Positions 32,552 through 42,012 of a DNA stretch of 64,000 bases are shown here, piece after piece. A program made the translations under genes and the position numbers. Position 1 is the first letter of the stretch, and each line of letters begins with the position of its first letter. The notes under the pieces are model-generated. The model made no database searches, was not told the origin of the DNA, and saw only the letters and a program-made list of their open reading frames with translations. The stretch lies in assembly GCF_012927485.1 (NCBI RefSeq), contig NZ_JABBPC010000036.1, positions 111,996-175,995 of the forward strand, read 5' to 3'. The DNA comes from Polaromonas sp. Its GTDB lineage: Bacteria > Pseudomonadota > Gammaproteobacteria > Burkholderiales > Burkholderiaceae_C.

Positions 32552-32654
32552 GGCTATGTATAAATTAGCTGTTGAAACACTTCGCTTCCCTATGAAGGGG
32601 AGTTTTTCCTTCCCTATGACGGTTTGAATTTCAACAGCTAACGCAGACATAGCC
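32552..32654. repeat. MITE-like 103-bp inverted-repeat element
   Basis: GGCTATGT (32552-32559) plus TTAGCTGTTGAAA (32565-32577) are mirrored by TTTCAACAGCTAA (32629-32641) plus ACATAGCC (32647-32654), with five unpaired bases at the same place on each arm. The loop holds a direct repeat of TTCCCTATGA. No coding frame is present. It could be a non-autonomous mobile element or a structured RNA. Confidence 0.7.
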
Positions 32655-32795
32655 TAAAAACTTACTAACGGCATTCAGCGCGCATCTAGCTCAGCCTTCG
32701 AATAGATGATCTCTAACGACATTGCGATTTATGACAACTCTCTCTTTTGGTATCTTTCAACAGCCTGTTAATGCCTTTATGCGGCAGAATCGATG

Positions 32796-33335
32796 TTATT
32801 TGCAATTTGATGCCTGATTAATTTGAATCGGTTTATTTATTTCACCAATTTCAATTAATTCAAATGAACAAATTTTTAAAGTTGGATCAAGTTTGAGCTT
32901 GGCTTCATAGTTTTTCTTATTTTCAGGTATGAAGCTGCCTGAAATAGAGCAATTATATTTATAACCTTTATAAACAATGCCTTCTGGCGTAGTCATAAAT
33001 ACAAGCGTGAAGGGCTGGCCCGCTGTCACATACATCTCGCCCATGTCCTCATGATTTGAACTTGGTGCTGGCATGTCAAGTGTTCTTCGACGATACCCAC
33101 TACTTCCAACTATTCCACCAAATACAGTTCCAGCTCCTGGAGCACTCCAGTCAATACAGCTTTTGTTTGGAACTGCTTTTACTAACGAATTAGCGATTAT
33201 TCGCAGTCTAGCTCGTTCTCCTCCTACTGGCTCTTCTGCCGTCTTGAATTGTGTACTAAGTTGCGCACACCCAAATAATATTACACATGATAATAATACA
33301 AACAATTTAGGGATATTAATTTTTAAATTTTTCAT
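32796..33335 (-). CDS. Predicted lipoprotein of unknown family
   Basis: A 179-residue protein started at the ATG at 33333-33335, reading MKNLKINIPKLFVLLSCVIL then FGCAQ, a clear lipobox with the lipidated Cys at residue 23. The mature part has ERARLRIIANSLVKAVPNKS, CIDW and GMEYVTAGQPF-like GEMYVTAGQPFTLVFMTTPE, and three further cysteines. No family was recognised. The gene is AT-rich and stands alone between long non-coding stretches, which suggests horizontal origin. It should be anchored in the outer or inner membrane facing the periplasm. Confidence 0.78.
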   Translation of the reverse strand: MKNLKINIPKLFVLLSCVILFGCAQLSTQFKTAEEPVGGERARLRIIANSLVKAVPNKSCIDWSAPGAGTVFGGIVGSSGYRRRTLDMPAPSSNHEDMGEMYVTAGQPFTLVFMTTPEGIVYKGYKYNCSISGSFIPENKKNYEAKLKLDPTLKICSFELIEIGEINKPIQINQASNCK

Positions 33336-34061
33336 GTGATGTCCAGGCTTTCCCAGGGTGATAGTAAGAGTTTTGGCTGGCGGTAACACAGGGTCAAACC
33401 CGGATACATTTTGAAGTAGCTCTACGTAAATAAATTATCAACTACTTTTAATTTCGAAAGTCATTGACTCATATCGACGGTGATCTACAAACTTTAAGTT
33501 ATGCAAAAGTAGCTCAGTTTAGTTCGTAGGGATATGGCAACGAATTGCCGGTTACGCTGCGTTGTTGCCCGACAACGAATAGCGTTTATGGGTTTTAAAT
33601 GGATCATGCTCGCCACACCCTGAAGCAGAGTTAAGCCATACCTGAAAGCAGCCGGTTTAAGGGGCTTGCGAATGCCGGCGTGAACTGACCACCGTTCCCG
33701 CAGTCGCTTTGTTTAGTCTACGGCCGGTAAGGAGCAACTTGATAGCGGAAACGGACGCCCGCTTTGGGTCTCATGGAGCCGTTTGAGTGAAAAGTCCCGC
33801 ATCCCCCGGCCGCTGACTCCAGCAGACCCGTACCTGACATAGAGTTTCCCGAACTACATTCTCCAAAGCCGACATAGACATCAGCAGTCGATGGTCGGCA
33901 ATGTGGCGTTGATTTCGGTGCTCTCGGCACCCGCAGCCGACCCTATCTGGCCGTTCGTGGACGGGATCTTCCTAGCGACTATGCGCGGCTCCGCGATGAC
34001 TCCAGTTTCTCTCTCTCGATTGTCGAATACTCTGAAACATCGGGCCGGCCCTAAGCATTGC
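33336..34061. other. Gene-free stretch before the ECF sigma gene
   Basis: No gene recognised. Composition shifts from AT-rich to GC-rich near 33500. GGACGCCCGCTTTGGGTCTC near 33752 resembles other decayed repeats in the window. Confidence 0.5.
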
Positions 34062-35309
34062 CTACATGCGCCCCAAGCGCTCCAATAGCAACACGCGCTC
34101 ACGTTCGTTCCCAGTCCAGGCTATGGCCTGGCGCAGGGCTTCGCGCGCTTCCTCAATGCGATCCAAGCGCTGTAGCAGGTCGGCCCGCGCGCTGGCCCAC
34201 CAGGGATAGCCGGTCATCGGGAGGGCCTCCACTAGCGGGAGCGCCTGTGCCGGCCCGATCGCGTGGCTCAGCGCAACGGCGCGGTTAAGCGCAACGACTG
34301 GGCTGGGTTGCAACGCGAGGAGTGCGTCGTAGAGCCGCAGCAAATGAGGCCAGTCGGTGTCTTCGGCGTGGGTGGCGCGGGCATGCACCGCCGCCAGTTC
34401 GGCCTGCAGGGTGAGAGTGCCCGGCCCCTCCGATCGCAGTGCATTCAGACTGCGGCAGCGCGCCAACGCAGCCAGGCCGCGTCGCACCAGCAGGCGGTCC
34501 CAGCGACGCCGATCCTGTTCCAGCAGCAGCACTGGACGGCCCAGCGCATCGGTGCGCGCCGGCAGGCGTGAGGCTTGCAGCTCCATCAACGCCTGCAGTG
34601 CCTGCGCGTCTGCCTCCGTCGGAAGCAAGGCGGCGAGGTGTCGCGCCAATCGCAGGGCCTCGTGACACAGGGTCGGCCGCATCCACTCGGCACCGCTGCT
34701 GGCGACATAGCCTTCGTTGAACATCAGGTACAGCACCGTGCAGACGGCATCCAAACGCGCGGCGCGCTCGAATGCCGGCGGCAGCTCGAAGGGTTCACCG
34801 GCCAACTGCGCCTTGGCGCGTGTGATGCGCTGAGCGATGGTGGCCTCCTTGGCGAACAGGGCGCGCGCGATTTGGGCCACCGTGAGTCCAGCTACTAGGC
34901 GCAAGGTGAGTACCCATTGCGCCTCGCGCGCCAACTTGGGGTGGCAGGCAATGAACATCAGCCTCAACGCGTCGTCGCCTACCTCGTCGGCCTCGTCGGC
35001 AAGCAACAAGTCCAGAGGGTCGGGCGCTAAGTGGGCCGCGCGCGCATCGGCGTCAACACCCAGCGCTTGCTGTTCCCGCGCCGCCATCTGAGCATGGCGC
35101 ATGCGATCAATCAGCCGGTGCTTCGCGGCGGTCATCAACCAGGCGCCGGGGCTTTCAGGCCAGCCCTCAGCCGGCCAACGCTGCATCGCGGCCACCAGCG
35201 CGTCCTGCACGCAGTCTTCGGCCAATGCCAGATCGGCACCTGCGCGCAGCAGAGCCCCGGTTAGGCGTCTGGCCTCCAGGCGCCAGACGGCCTCGATAGA
35301 AGGCGTCAT
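34062..35309 (-). CDS. ECF-family RNA polymerase sigma factor with C-terminal extension (DUF6596 type)
   Basis: A 415-residue protein started at the ATG at 35307-35309. Region 2 is visible as LALAEDCVQDALVAAMQRWP then SPGAWLMTAAKHRLIDRMR, and region 4 as LRLVAGLTVAQIARALFAKE then TIAQRITRAKAQL. A long C-terminal domain (VLYLMFNEGYVASSGAEW, ALLALQPSPVVALNRAVALS, ARADLLQRLDRIEEAREALR) is typical of YCII-linked ECF sigma factors. It overlaps the upstream YCII gene by ATGA. It probably directs stress or detoxification genes; the DUF1428/DUF899/YCII row at 17-20 kb is a plausible target. Confidence 0.92.
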   Translation of the reverse strand: MTPSIEAVWRLEARRLTGALLRAGADLALAEDCVQDALVAAMQRWPAEGWPESPGAWLMTAAKHRLIDRMRHAQMAAREQQALGVDADARAAHLAPDPLDLLLADEADEVGDDALRLMFIACHPKLAREAQWVLTLRLVAGLTVAQIARALFAKEATIAQRITRAKAQLAGEPFELPPAFERAARLDAVCTVLYLMFNEGYVASSGAEWMRPTLCHEALRLARHLAALLPTEADAQALQALMELQASRLPARTDALGRPVLLLEQDRRRWDRLLVRRGLAALARCRSLNALRSEGPGTLTLQAELAAVHARATHAEDTDWPHLLRLYDALLALQPSPVVALNRAVALSHAIGPAQALPLVEALPMTGYPWWASARADLLQRLDRIEEAREALRQAIAWTGNERERVLLLERLGRM

Positions 35310-35734
35310 CCTCCTTGCTTGATGGTGGCCAACTGTTCGCGGATGATGCGCTCGGCATCTTCGGATGGTAGGTCGATGCCGCCCATCAGTGGGCGCACCT
35401 CGATGCAACAGGGCTGGCCAGGGAACGGTGCCGGAAAGCGCTGCGCCCAGGCCAGCGCTTCGTCGTGCGATCGCACCTCGATCAGCGTGTAGCCGGCAAT
35501 TAGCTCCTTGGTTTCGGCGAAGGGACCGTCCATGACTCGCGCTTTACCGGAGGCTTCGTACTGCACGCGAAATCCCTGGCTGCTGGGCTGCAGGCCAGCA
35601 CCATCGAGTAGCACACCGGCCTTGGCCATCTCGTCGTGGAAGGCCATCATGCGCGGCACGAGCGTAGGGTCATCAGGAAAGTCGCCAGCCTCGCTCATCG
35701 CGGTGGCGCGAACTTGGATCATGTAACGGGTCAT
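35306..35734 (-). CDS. YCII-related protein, sigma-factor partner
   Basis: A 142-residue protein with RYMIQVRATAMSEAGDFPDD, MMAFHDEMAKAGVLLDGAGL, VMDGPFAETKELIAGYTLIE and VRSHDEALAWAQRFPAPFPG. This is the YCII/DGPF family. Its stop overlaps the start of the ECF sigma gene (ATGA), the standard arrangement. It may bind a ligand that tunes the sigma factor. The start has GGAGA-type sequence upstream (AGGAGACTTCC on the minus strand). Confidence 0.92.
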   Translation of the reverse strand: MTRYMIQVRATAMSEAGDFPDDPTLVPRMMAFHDEMAKAGVLLDGAGLQPSSQGFRVQYEASGKARVMDGPFAETKELIAGYTLIEVRSHDEALAWAQRFPAPFPGQPCCIEVRPLMGGIDLPSEDAERIIREQLATIKQGG

Positions 35735-36084
35735 GGAAGTCTCCTAAAGTAGTTAACCTTATACGACGAACGGTGGCGGCACATTTCGACAGCCCCCCCA
35801 ACTTTCGGGTTGCACAACTCCGGCTGGCAGCTTTGCGGCGGCGAGATCGGGGCAGCGAATGTCTCTTCTGAGCACATAACCGACGGTCGTGACCGGCCGG
35901 TTCCCGGCAACCAGAACGTTTTTTCATTTGAAGACGGAGCCTGTCGTTGTCGTTCGTTGTCGTAGAAATTTCAATTGCGTTTTCTGCGACAACGAACATG
36001 CTGTGCTGACCTACGAGCAGCTTCCCCCTCACAATCAATTCTGAATCGGCGACGACACGCCAAGCATCTATCTAGAATGCAGGC
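35735..36084. other. Intergenic stretch between the YCII gene and the aldehyde dehydrogenase gene
   Basis: No gene seen. It should hold the promoters of both divergent genes and contains the hairpin at 35953-35996. Confidence 0.5.
35953..35996. repeat. 16-bp hairpin upstream of the aldehyde dehydrogenase
   Basis: TTCGTTGTCG-T-AGAAA (35953-35968) pairs with TTTCT-G-CGACAACGAA (35981-35996), with one T-G position and a 12-nt loop. It lies about 90 bp before the aldehyde dehydrogenase start and could be an operator or RNA structure. Confidence 0.55.
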
Positions 36085-37524
36085 ATGACTTATCCCAACA
36101 CCCAACTCTTCATCGCAGGCGAATGGCGTGATGCCGCTGATGGCAAAAGCCTCGCTGTGTTCAACCCTGCTACCGGCAAGGAAATCGGCCGCGTCGCGCA
36201 TGCCGGTATTGCCGACCTGGACTTGGCGTTGGCCGCCGCGCAAAAGGGCTTTGAGTCCTGGCGTGACATGCCGGCCGTTGAGCGGGCCAAGATCATGCGC
36301 AAGGCTGCTGGCCTGATGCGCGAGCGCGCAGGTGCCATTGCCGCACTGCTCACGCAGGAGCAGGGCAAGCCGCTGGCCGAAGCCAAAAGCGAGGCCATGG
36401 CCGCGGCCGACATCATTGAATGGTTTGCTGATGAAGGGCAACGCGTCTATGGCCGCATCGTGCCCTCACGCGGCAACCTGGCCATGCGCCAGATGGTGCT
36501 CAAAGACCCGGTGGGTCCGGTAGCGGCCTTTACGCCGTGGAACTTCCCCATCAATCAGGTGGTGCGCAAGATGGCGGCCGCGCTGGCCGCAGGCTGCTCC
36601 ATGATCGTTAAAGCCGCAGAAGAAACCCCGGCTGCCCCGGCCGAATTGATCCGCGCGTTTGCCGACGCGGGCGCACCCGTCGGCGTGCTGGGCCTGGTGT
36701 ATGGCAACCCGGCAGAGATTTCCAACTACCTGATACCGCATCCGGTCATTCGCAAGATCACCTTCACCGGCTCTACACCCGTGGGCAAGCAGCTGGCCGC
36801 ACTGGCCGGCAAGCACATGAAGCGTGTGACCATGGAACTCGGCGGCCATGCCCCGGTGATCGTGGCTGAAGACGCCGATGTCGCACTGGCCGTCAAGGCC
36901 GCAGGTGCCACCAAGTTTCGCAACGCCGGGCAGGTGTGCATAGCGCCTACGCGCTTTCTGGTGCATGAGAGTATCAAGAACGACTTTGCGGCGGCGATGG
37001 TCAAGTATGCGCAAGGCTTGAAGGTGGGTGATGGAGCCGCAGAGGGCACGCAGATGGGTCCGCTGGCCAACCCGCGCCGCTTGACCGCCATGGCCGAGTT
37101 CACGCAAGACGCGGTCAAGCATGGCGCCACCGTGGCACACGGCGGCGCGCGCATCGGCGACGTCGGCAACTTCTGGCAGCCTACCGTGCTGATCGACGTG
37201 CCGCTGCAATCCAAGGTGTTTAACGACGAGCCCTTTGGGCCCATGGCCGCCATCCGCAGCTTCAATACACTGGAAGAGGCCATTACCGAGGCCAACCGCT
37301 TGCCTTACGGCTTGGCTGGTTACGCTTTCACGCGCTCGCTCAAGAACGCAGACCTACTCGCGCGCCGCGTGGAAGTCGGCATGCTGTGGATCAACATGCC
37401 AGCCATGCCATCAGCCGAGATGCCGTTTGGCGGCATCAAGGATTCAGGCTACGGCTCTGAAGGCGGGCCGGAAGCCGTGGAGGCGTACCTCAATACGCGT
37501 GCTGTGACGGTAATGAACGTCTAA
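36085..37524 (+). CDS. NAD(P)-dependent aldehyde dehydrogenase, succinate-semialdehyde type
   Basis: A 479-residue aldehyde dehydrogenase. Catalytic Asn153 (TPWNFP), Lys176 ([11 protein letters not shown]), Glu251 (MELGGHAP) and nucleophile Cys285 ([10 protein letters not shown]) are all in place, with GSTPVGKQL at 229-237 for cofactor binding. The overall sequence resembles succinate-semialdehyde dehydrogenases (GabD group), which oxidise succinate semialdehyde to succinate. Other semialdehydes are possible. The gene stands alone; it is 600 bp from the minus-strand P-protein operon and could in principle act on an aldehyde from that pathway. Confidence 0.9.
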   Translation: MTYPNTQLFIAGEWRDAADGKSLAVFNPATGKEIGRVAHAGIADLDLALAAAQKGFESWRDMPAVERAKIMRKAAGLMRERAGAIAALLTQEQGKPLAEAKSEAMAAADIIEWFADEGQRVYGRIVPSRGNLAMRQMVLKDPVGPVAAFTPWNFPINQVVRKMAAALAAGCSMIVKAAEETPAAPAELIRAFADAGAPVGVLGLVYGNPAEISNYLIPHPVIRKITFTGSTPVGKQLAALAGKHMKRVTMELGGHAPVIVAEDADVALAVKAAGATKFRNAGQVCIAPTRFLVHESIKNDFAAAMVKYAQGLKVGDGAAEGTQMGPLANPRRLTAMAEFTQDAVKHGATVAHGGARIGDVGNFWQPTVLIDVPLQSKVFNDEPFGPMAAIRSFNTLEEAITEANRLPYGLAGYAFTRSLKNADLLARRVEVGMLWINMPAMPSAEMPFGGIKDSGYGSEGGPEAVEAYLNTRAVTVMNV

Positions 37525-38123
37525 CGCTGCAATCAACCGGATCTGTGAAGTGGCCGTGCAGGCCGGTCATTTCTACGTTGAACGTCCTTTTTACGGGAAC
37601 GTATGACGGGGGTACGTAAGACTCGGCGACGACGGACCGGTTTGCGGAGGCCTAAATGCTCCGCTTTGGCAAGTTACGACTCTGCGAGTTCAAATCGTTG
37701 TGGTCAATGGTGTAAGGTTGTAAGCAAGTTATTAAAGTCCTAAAACGGCTCCAGCAACCATGCGGTTGGGGGTGCGGCATAAATCTTGGACTGGTTTATG
37801 CCGCACCCATCAACAGTCTGAGCCTTTAGCCTTATTGCGACAGCCCCTTCAGACGGGCACAGTATTGCTAGTTGGGAGTGGATCACTCGTTCAATTTTTA
37901 TTGATAAATAAAATGAGTCATTTGGATTCTCCCTCGAGTTAGTGCTGCGATTCAGCCAGCTTACGGGCAGTTTGTGCGCGCGCGGACTTATCTGCTCGCA
38001 CACGCTGACCATGGATATCGCGACTAAAGCATAGGGGCGGGTGTTGCCTCAGTTTTCGCGGCACCATGCCCGAGCGGCTGGGAAAAATATCCGTATCAGC
38101 CCGGTCTGGTAACCACCTGAAGA
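37525..38123. other. Intergenic stretch between convergent genes
   Basis: No gene recognised. CTCCAGCAACCATGCGG near 37749 resembles the left part of the 107-bp repeat and is preceded by ATTAAAGTCCTAAAAC, a relative of the AAAGTCGTAAAC units at 32.3 kb. A 14-bp hairpin follows at 37770-37808. Confidence 0.5.
37770..37808. repeat. Perfect 14-bp hairpin
   Basis: GGGTGCGGCATAAA (37770-37783) pairs with TTTATGCCGCACCC (37795-37808) around an 11-nt loop. No T-run follows on the plus strand. It lies between convergent genes, where a factor-dependent terminator could act, and is joined to a partial copy of the dispersed repeat. Confidence 0.6.
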
Positions 38124-38486
38124 CTAAAGTGTCTGGTCAGGCCGGACCGCGGTAGCAACGATCTCTAGCTTCCAGCCCGGATTGGCCAGTTCAAGTTTGA
38201 AGCAGTCACGAGCGGGCGGACTCCCTTTGTCGACCCACTGGTCCCAAGCGGAATTCAGGCCCGCATAATGGCGAAAATCACTTAGATAAATCGTCGTCGT
38301 CAGCAGGCGTGACTTGTCGGTTCCGGCTCGCGCCAGCATCACGTCGAGCTTGCGAAGCACTTCATTGGTTTGCTGCTCGATGGTGGCGTCCAAAGTGTCC
38401 GGCACTTGGCCGGATACAAAAACCAACCCTTCGGTGGCGACCATGTCGCACATTCTTTCGCTGGCATCGAATCGTTCAATCTTCAT
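38124..38486 (-). CDS. RidA/YjgF-family protein lacking the catalytic arginine
   Basis: A 120-residue protein with MKIERFDASERMCDMVATEG, LVFVSGQVPDTLDATIEQQT, VLRKLDVMLARAGTDKSRLL and TTTIYLSDFRHYAGLN, the Rid fold. RidA proteins form trimers; the RidA subgroup hydrolyses enamine/imine intermediates made by PLP enzymes. The region matching the Escherichia coli catalytic Arg105 reads KLELANPGWKLEIVATAV, with no Arg, so it belongs to another Rid subgroup with a different activity. It is the last gene of the nine-gene operon, 25 bp after the ATPase, and may handle a reactive product of the P-protein-like enzyme. Confidence 0.88.
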   Translation of the reverse strand: MKIERFDASERMCDMVATEGLVFVSGQVPDTLDATIEQQTNEVLRKLDVMLARAGTDKSRLLTTTIYLSDFRHYAGLNSAWDQWVDKGSPPARDCFKLELANPGWKLEIVATAVRPDQTL

Positions 38487-38511
38487 GGTGCTTTTTTTCC
38501 CTTCTGTGCGT

Positions 38512-40149
38512 TCAAGTTATTGCGTTTTCCTGTGCCGCGTTATGTCTGAAGCTTCGGCCGGGAATGGCGGCGATGAGTTCGCGGGTATAGGCCTGCACGG
38601 GCGCACCGCAAATGGCAGCGGCGGGTCCTTGCTCGACAATGCCGCCCGCACGCATCACAACGATGCGATCGCATAAGCCAGACGCCACCCGCAGGTCATG
38701 CGTGATGAACAGCATGGCCAGCCCAAGCTCCTGCCGGATTTCGCGCAGCAGCGCCAATACTTGCGCCTGCACCGACACATCCAGGGCCGACACCGACTCA
38801 TCGGCAATCAGCAGCCTGGGCTGCATTGCCAGCGCCCGGGCAATGCTGATGCGCTGTCGCTGGCCGCCCGAAAACTGATGCGGAAACCGGCTGAGGGAGC
38901 CAGGAGTGAGGCCAACAATGCGAATCAGCTCAGCGGCGCGGGCATGGGCGGCGTCACGCCCGACCCCGATGTTAATTGGCCCAGCGGCAATGATGTCGCC
39001 CACACGGTGCCTTGGATTGAGCGAGGCATAAGGGTCCTGAAACACCATCTGGATCTGCTGGCGCGTAACCCCCAGCTGGCGTCTGCTCAAGCCTACGGTA
39101 GACCTGCCGTCAAAAATGATGGATCCACTGTCTGGCTGCAGCAGGCCCACCACCACCTTGCCCAACGTGGATTTGCCGGAACCGGACTCACCCACGACAC
39201 CGACAGTCTCGCCAGCATCCACATGAAGGCTGACGCGGTCCAGGGCAGTGGTGGTGCGACCGCCGCGCCCGACATACTGTTTGCACAGATCGCTGACCCG
39301 AAGCAACGGTGCGCGCTGCACGGGCACCATGTCAGCGTCGGGCCGATCCTTCAGCGCTGGCACTGCGGCAATCAGTTTGCGGGTGTAGGGATGCGTCGGC
39401 GAACGCAGCACATCACCGACGACACCAGACTCTACGCAGCAGCCCTGCTGCATCACCAGCACCCGATCGGCAATGTCAGCCACGACACCAAAATCGTGGG
39501 TAATGAAGAGCACGCCGATCCCACGCCTGATTTGCAATTCTCGGATAAGCGTCAGGATTTGCGCTTGGGTTGTCACATCCAGCGCCGTTGTAGGCTCGTC
39601 GGCAATCAACAGCCTCGGCTCCAACGCCAGTGCCATCGCAATCATCACGCGCTGACGCTGCCCCCCGGACAGCTGAAAGGGATAAGCGGACACCACGCGG
39701 GCTGGGTCTGGCAGTTGCACGTCCGTCAGCAACTCAATGGACTGGGCCCGGCGCGCAGCTGCGCTCATCGACATGTGGGCACCAAAGACCTCATCAAGTT
39801 GCTGACCAATCGTCATGAGCGGATTCAGCGCTGTCATCGGCTCCTGAAAAATCATACCGACGGCCGCACCGCGCAACTTGCGCAGCGCCGCTTCGGGTAA
39901 GGCGCTGATCTCGGTATCTCCCAGGAATACCTGACCCGAACAATGGCGCACGCCATGCGCGGGCAGGAGGCCAATGAGAGAGTGCGCGATCATCGATTTG
40001 CCGGATCCCGATTCCCCCACCACGCACACCGTCTCTCCCGGGTAAACCTCAAACGACACGTTATCGACCACCAGGCGCCGCTGCGTCTGGCCCGTGATTT
40101 CAATGGATAGAGACTTGATCCGAGCCACAGGCATGCCGAGCGCGTTCAT
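38512..40149 (-). CDS. Fused double-ATPase of a peptide-type ABC importer
   Basis: A 545-residue protein with two complete ABC ATPase modules, equal to DppD plus DppF. The first has Walker [10 protein letters not shown], signature LSGGQRQRV and [20 protein letters not shown]. The second has [60 protein letters not shown] and [20 protein letters not shown]. The start overlaps the stop of the upstream permease (ATGA). It energises uptake through the two adjacent permeases in the cytoplasmic membrane. Confidence 0.93.
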   Translation of the reverse strand: MNALGMPVARIKSLSIEITGQTQRRLVVDNVSFEVYPGETVCVVGESGSGKSMIAHSLIGLLPAHGVRHCSGQVFLGDTEISALPEAALRKLRGAAVGMIFQEPMTALNPLMTIGQQLDEVFGAHMSMSAAARRAQSIELLTDVQLPDPARVVSAYPFQLSGGQRQRVMIAMALALEPRLLIADEPTTALDVTTQAQILTLIRELQIRRGIGVLFITHDFGVVADIADRVLVMQQGCCVESGVVGDVLRSPTHPYTRKLIAAVPALKDRPDADMVPVQRAPLLRVSDLCKQYVGRGGRTTTALDRVSLHVDAGETVGVVGESGSGKSTLGKVVVGLLQPDSGSIIFDGRSTVGLSRRQLGVTRQQIQMVFQDPYASLNPRHRVGDIIAAGPINIGVGRDAAHARAAELIRIVGLTPGSLSRFPHQFSGGQRQRISIARALAMQPRLLIADESVSALDVSVQAQVLALLREIRQELGLAMLFITHDLRVASGLCDRIVVMRAGGIVEQGPAAAICGAPVQAYTRELIAAIPGRSFRHNAAQENAIT

Positions 40150-40988
40150 GGTGCCTCCTCCACGGATTGCAGATGGGGGTTGAGCGCATCATTGAGTGCC
40201 TCTCCAATCAGATTGATCGCCAGCACGGTCAGCACGATTGCCAAGCCGGGAAACACACTCATCCACCACGCCATGCGCATCACGGTACGTGACGACCCAA
40301 TGATGTAGCCCCAGCTCATCAGGTTGGGATCGCCCAGTCCGAGAAAGCTCAATGCCGACTCGAGAAGGATGGCGGTGGCTACCATCATGGAGCCAGCCAC
40401 GACGATGGGCGACAAAGTATTGGGCAGGATTTCCTTGAAGATAATGGCGAGATCTGATCGTCCCGTGAGCCAGGCGGCCTGTACATACTCGCGCGAACGC
40501 ATACTCATAAATTCTGCGCGAACAAGCCGGGCAATTGGCGGCCACGAGACCACCGCGATAGCGCCGACGATGGCCTCGATTCTCGGATTGAAAATAGCGA
40601 CCAACACCACTGCCAGCACGAAGCTGGGGATAGTCTGGAAAAACTCGATGAAGCCAACCAGCAAGTGGTCAACCCAGCCGCCTACATAGCCGGCGACCGC
40701 TCCAAGCGTAATGCCGACGGCCAGTGCGGCGACAGTGGAAACAACACCGATAAGAAGCGAAACATAGGCACCGTGCGCAATGCCGGCGGCAACGTCACGC
40801 CCCAGCATGTCGCTTCCCAGCAGAAAACCGTCGGTCAACGGCGGCTGAAAGGGAGCCCCCACGGTATCCCACGGATTGACGGGAAACAGCCAAGGCGCCG
40901 TCAACGCCAGCGCGATGACCGCCAGCAGAATGGTCAGGCCCAACAAGCCGCCTTTGGTCTGGGCATAACGGAAAAAAACACCATTCAT
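40146..40988 (-). CDS. Peptide-type ABC importer permease (DppC-like)
   Basis: A 280-residue inner-membrane permease beginning MNGVFFRYAQTKGGLLGLTI. It has DGFLLGSDMLGRDVAAGIAH (the DppC LGTDxxGRD motif), VDHLLVGFIEFFQTIPSFVL and an EAA-type loop REYVQAAWLTGRSDLAIIFK, followed by LPNTLSPIVVAGSMM. It overlaps the DppB-like permease upstream and the ATPase downstream by ATGA, so the transporter is translated as one coupled set. Confidence 0.92.
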   Translation of the reverse strand: MNGVFFRYAQTKGGLLGLTILLAVIALALTAPWLFPVNPWDTVGAPFQPPLTDGFLLGSDMLGRDVAAGIAHGAYVSLLIGVVSTVAALAVGITLGAVAGYVGGWVDHLLVGFIEFFQTIPSFVLAVVLVAIFNPRIEAIVGAIAVVSWPPIARLVRAEFMSMRSREYVQAAWLTGRSDLAIIFKEILPNTLSPIVVAGSMMVATAILLESALSFLGLGDPNLMSWGYIIGSSRTVMRMAWWMSVFPGLAIVLTVLAINLIGEALNDALNPHLQSVEEAP

Positions 40989-41956
40989 GACAGCTCAATC
41001 CTCGGATCAACATAGGCATAGATGAAATCGGTCAGCAGATTGACGCCGACCACAATGACGGAGATCACGAAGAAGACCCCCAACAGAACGCTGTAATCGC
41101 GTTGATTCACGGCTTCAAAAGCGAGCCGGCCGACCCCTGGCCAGGCAAAAATAGTCTCCACAACGATAGAGCCACCGACCAGCCCGCCTGCGTGAATGCC
41201 GGCGTAGGTGATGATCGGCAAGAGCGCATTGCGAAGTACATGCCGGATCAATACCTGCCGTTCGGGCAGGCCTTTGGCGCGCGCGGTTTTGACGAAATCG
41301 AGCCGGCTTACCTCCAGCATGGAGGCGCGTGCCAGGCGGGCATAGATAGCCACATAAAAAAGAGACAGTGTGGCGACGGGCAAGATAGCGTGGCGCGCAA
41401 CGTCAAGCACCGACTGCAAGCCCGTCATGTCGACACCGATGGACGAGTAGCCATAACCGGGTAGCCAATTCAGCTTGACGGAAAAGATCAGCACCAACAA
41501 CAGCCCCGACCAAAAAATGGGCGTTGCATAAAACAGCAGCGCGGCGGCGGAAATCGCGGTGTCGGTCCAACTACCGACCCGTCGCGCCGACAGCACCCCG
41601 AGCAGCACTCCCAAGGACACCGACAATACAAAGGCAAGTCCCGTCAGCAGCAGCGTGGCCGGCAAGCGCTCCAGAATCAGCGTGAGCACTGGCTGCTGCT
41701 GACGATGCGAGTAGCCCAGGTCAAGATGAACAAGGTGCTTGGCGTACACGCCCAATTGCGTCGGAAGCGACTGGTCGAGGCCAAACTCCCGCCGCAATTG
41801 CGCCATGTATATTTCATCGCTCGCGCCTGACTGCCCCGCCATCACTTGGGCCGGATCGCCGGGCGCCATGCGCACGAGAAAAAAATTGACAATGGCGATC
41901 AATGCGATGACCGCCGCCGCCTTGACGCATCGCAGCGCAATTGAGCGTATTTTCAC
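40985..41956 (-). CDS. Peptide-type ABC importer permease (DppB-like)
   Basis: A 323-residue inner-membrane permease. The N-terminal span (AVIALIAIVNFFLVRMAPGD, PAQVMAGQSGASDE) is the DppB opening. LGYSHRQQQPVLTLILERLP, YARLARASMLEVSRLDFVKT then ARAKGLPERQVLIRHVLRNA (EAA loop), and VETIFAWPGVGRLAFEAVNQ RDYSVL are family hallmarks. It lies 56 bp after the deacetylase gene and overlaps the second permease. Confidence 0.92.
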   Translation of the reverse strand: MKIRSIALRCVKAAAVIALIAIVNFFLVRMAPGDPAQVMAGQSGASDEIYMAQLRREFGLDQSLPTQLGVYAKHLVHLDLGYSHRQQQPVLTLILERLPATLLLTGLAFVLSVSLGVLLGVLSARRVGSWTDTAISAAALLFYATPIFWSGLLLVLIFSVKLNWLPGYGYSSIGVDMTGLQSVLDVARHAILPVATLSLFYVAIYARLARASMLEVSRLDFVKTARAKGLPERQVLIRHVLRNALLPIITYAGIHAGGLVGGSIVVETIFAWPGVGRLAFEAVNQRDYSVLLGVFFVISVIVVGVNLLTDFIYAYVDPRIELS

Positions 41957-42012
41957 TAAAAATTTCTCCTGCCTGGGTTGACCGCCAAGCTATTCGAAAA
42001 CAAATCCTGCAA

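Larger units (their letters stand above)
31557..32795. other. AT-rich gene-free stretch of 1.2 kb
   Basis: No gene recognised on either strand. It contains AAAGTCGTAAAC-type repeats at 32345-32356, 32365-32376 and 32433-32444, the second copy of the 107-bp repeat (32380-32486) and a palindromic element (32552-32654). Base composition differs clearly from the flanking hydrolase genes, consistent with foreign origin. Confidence 0.6.
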
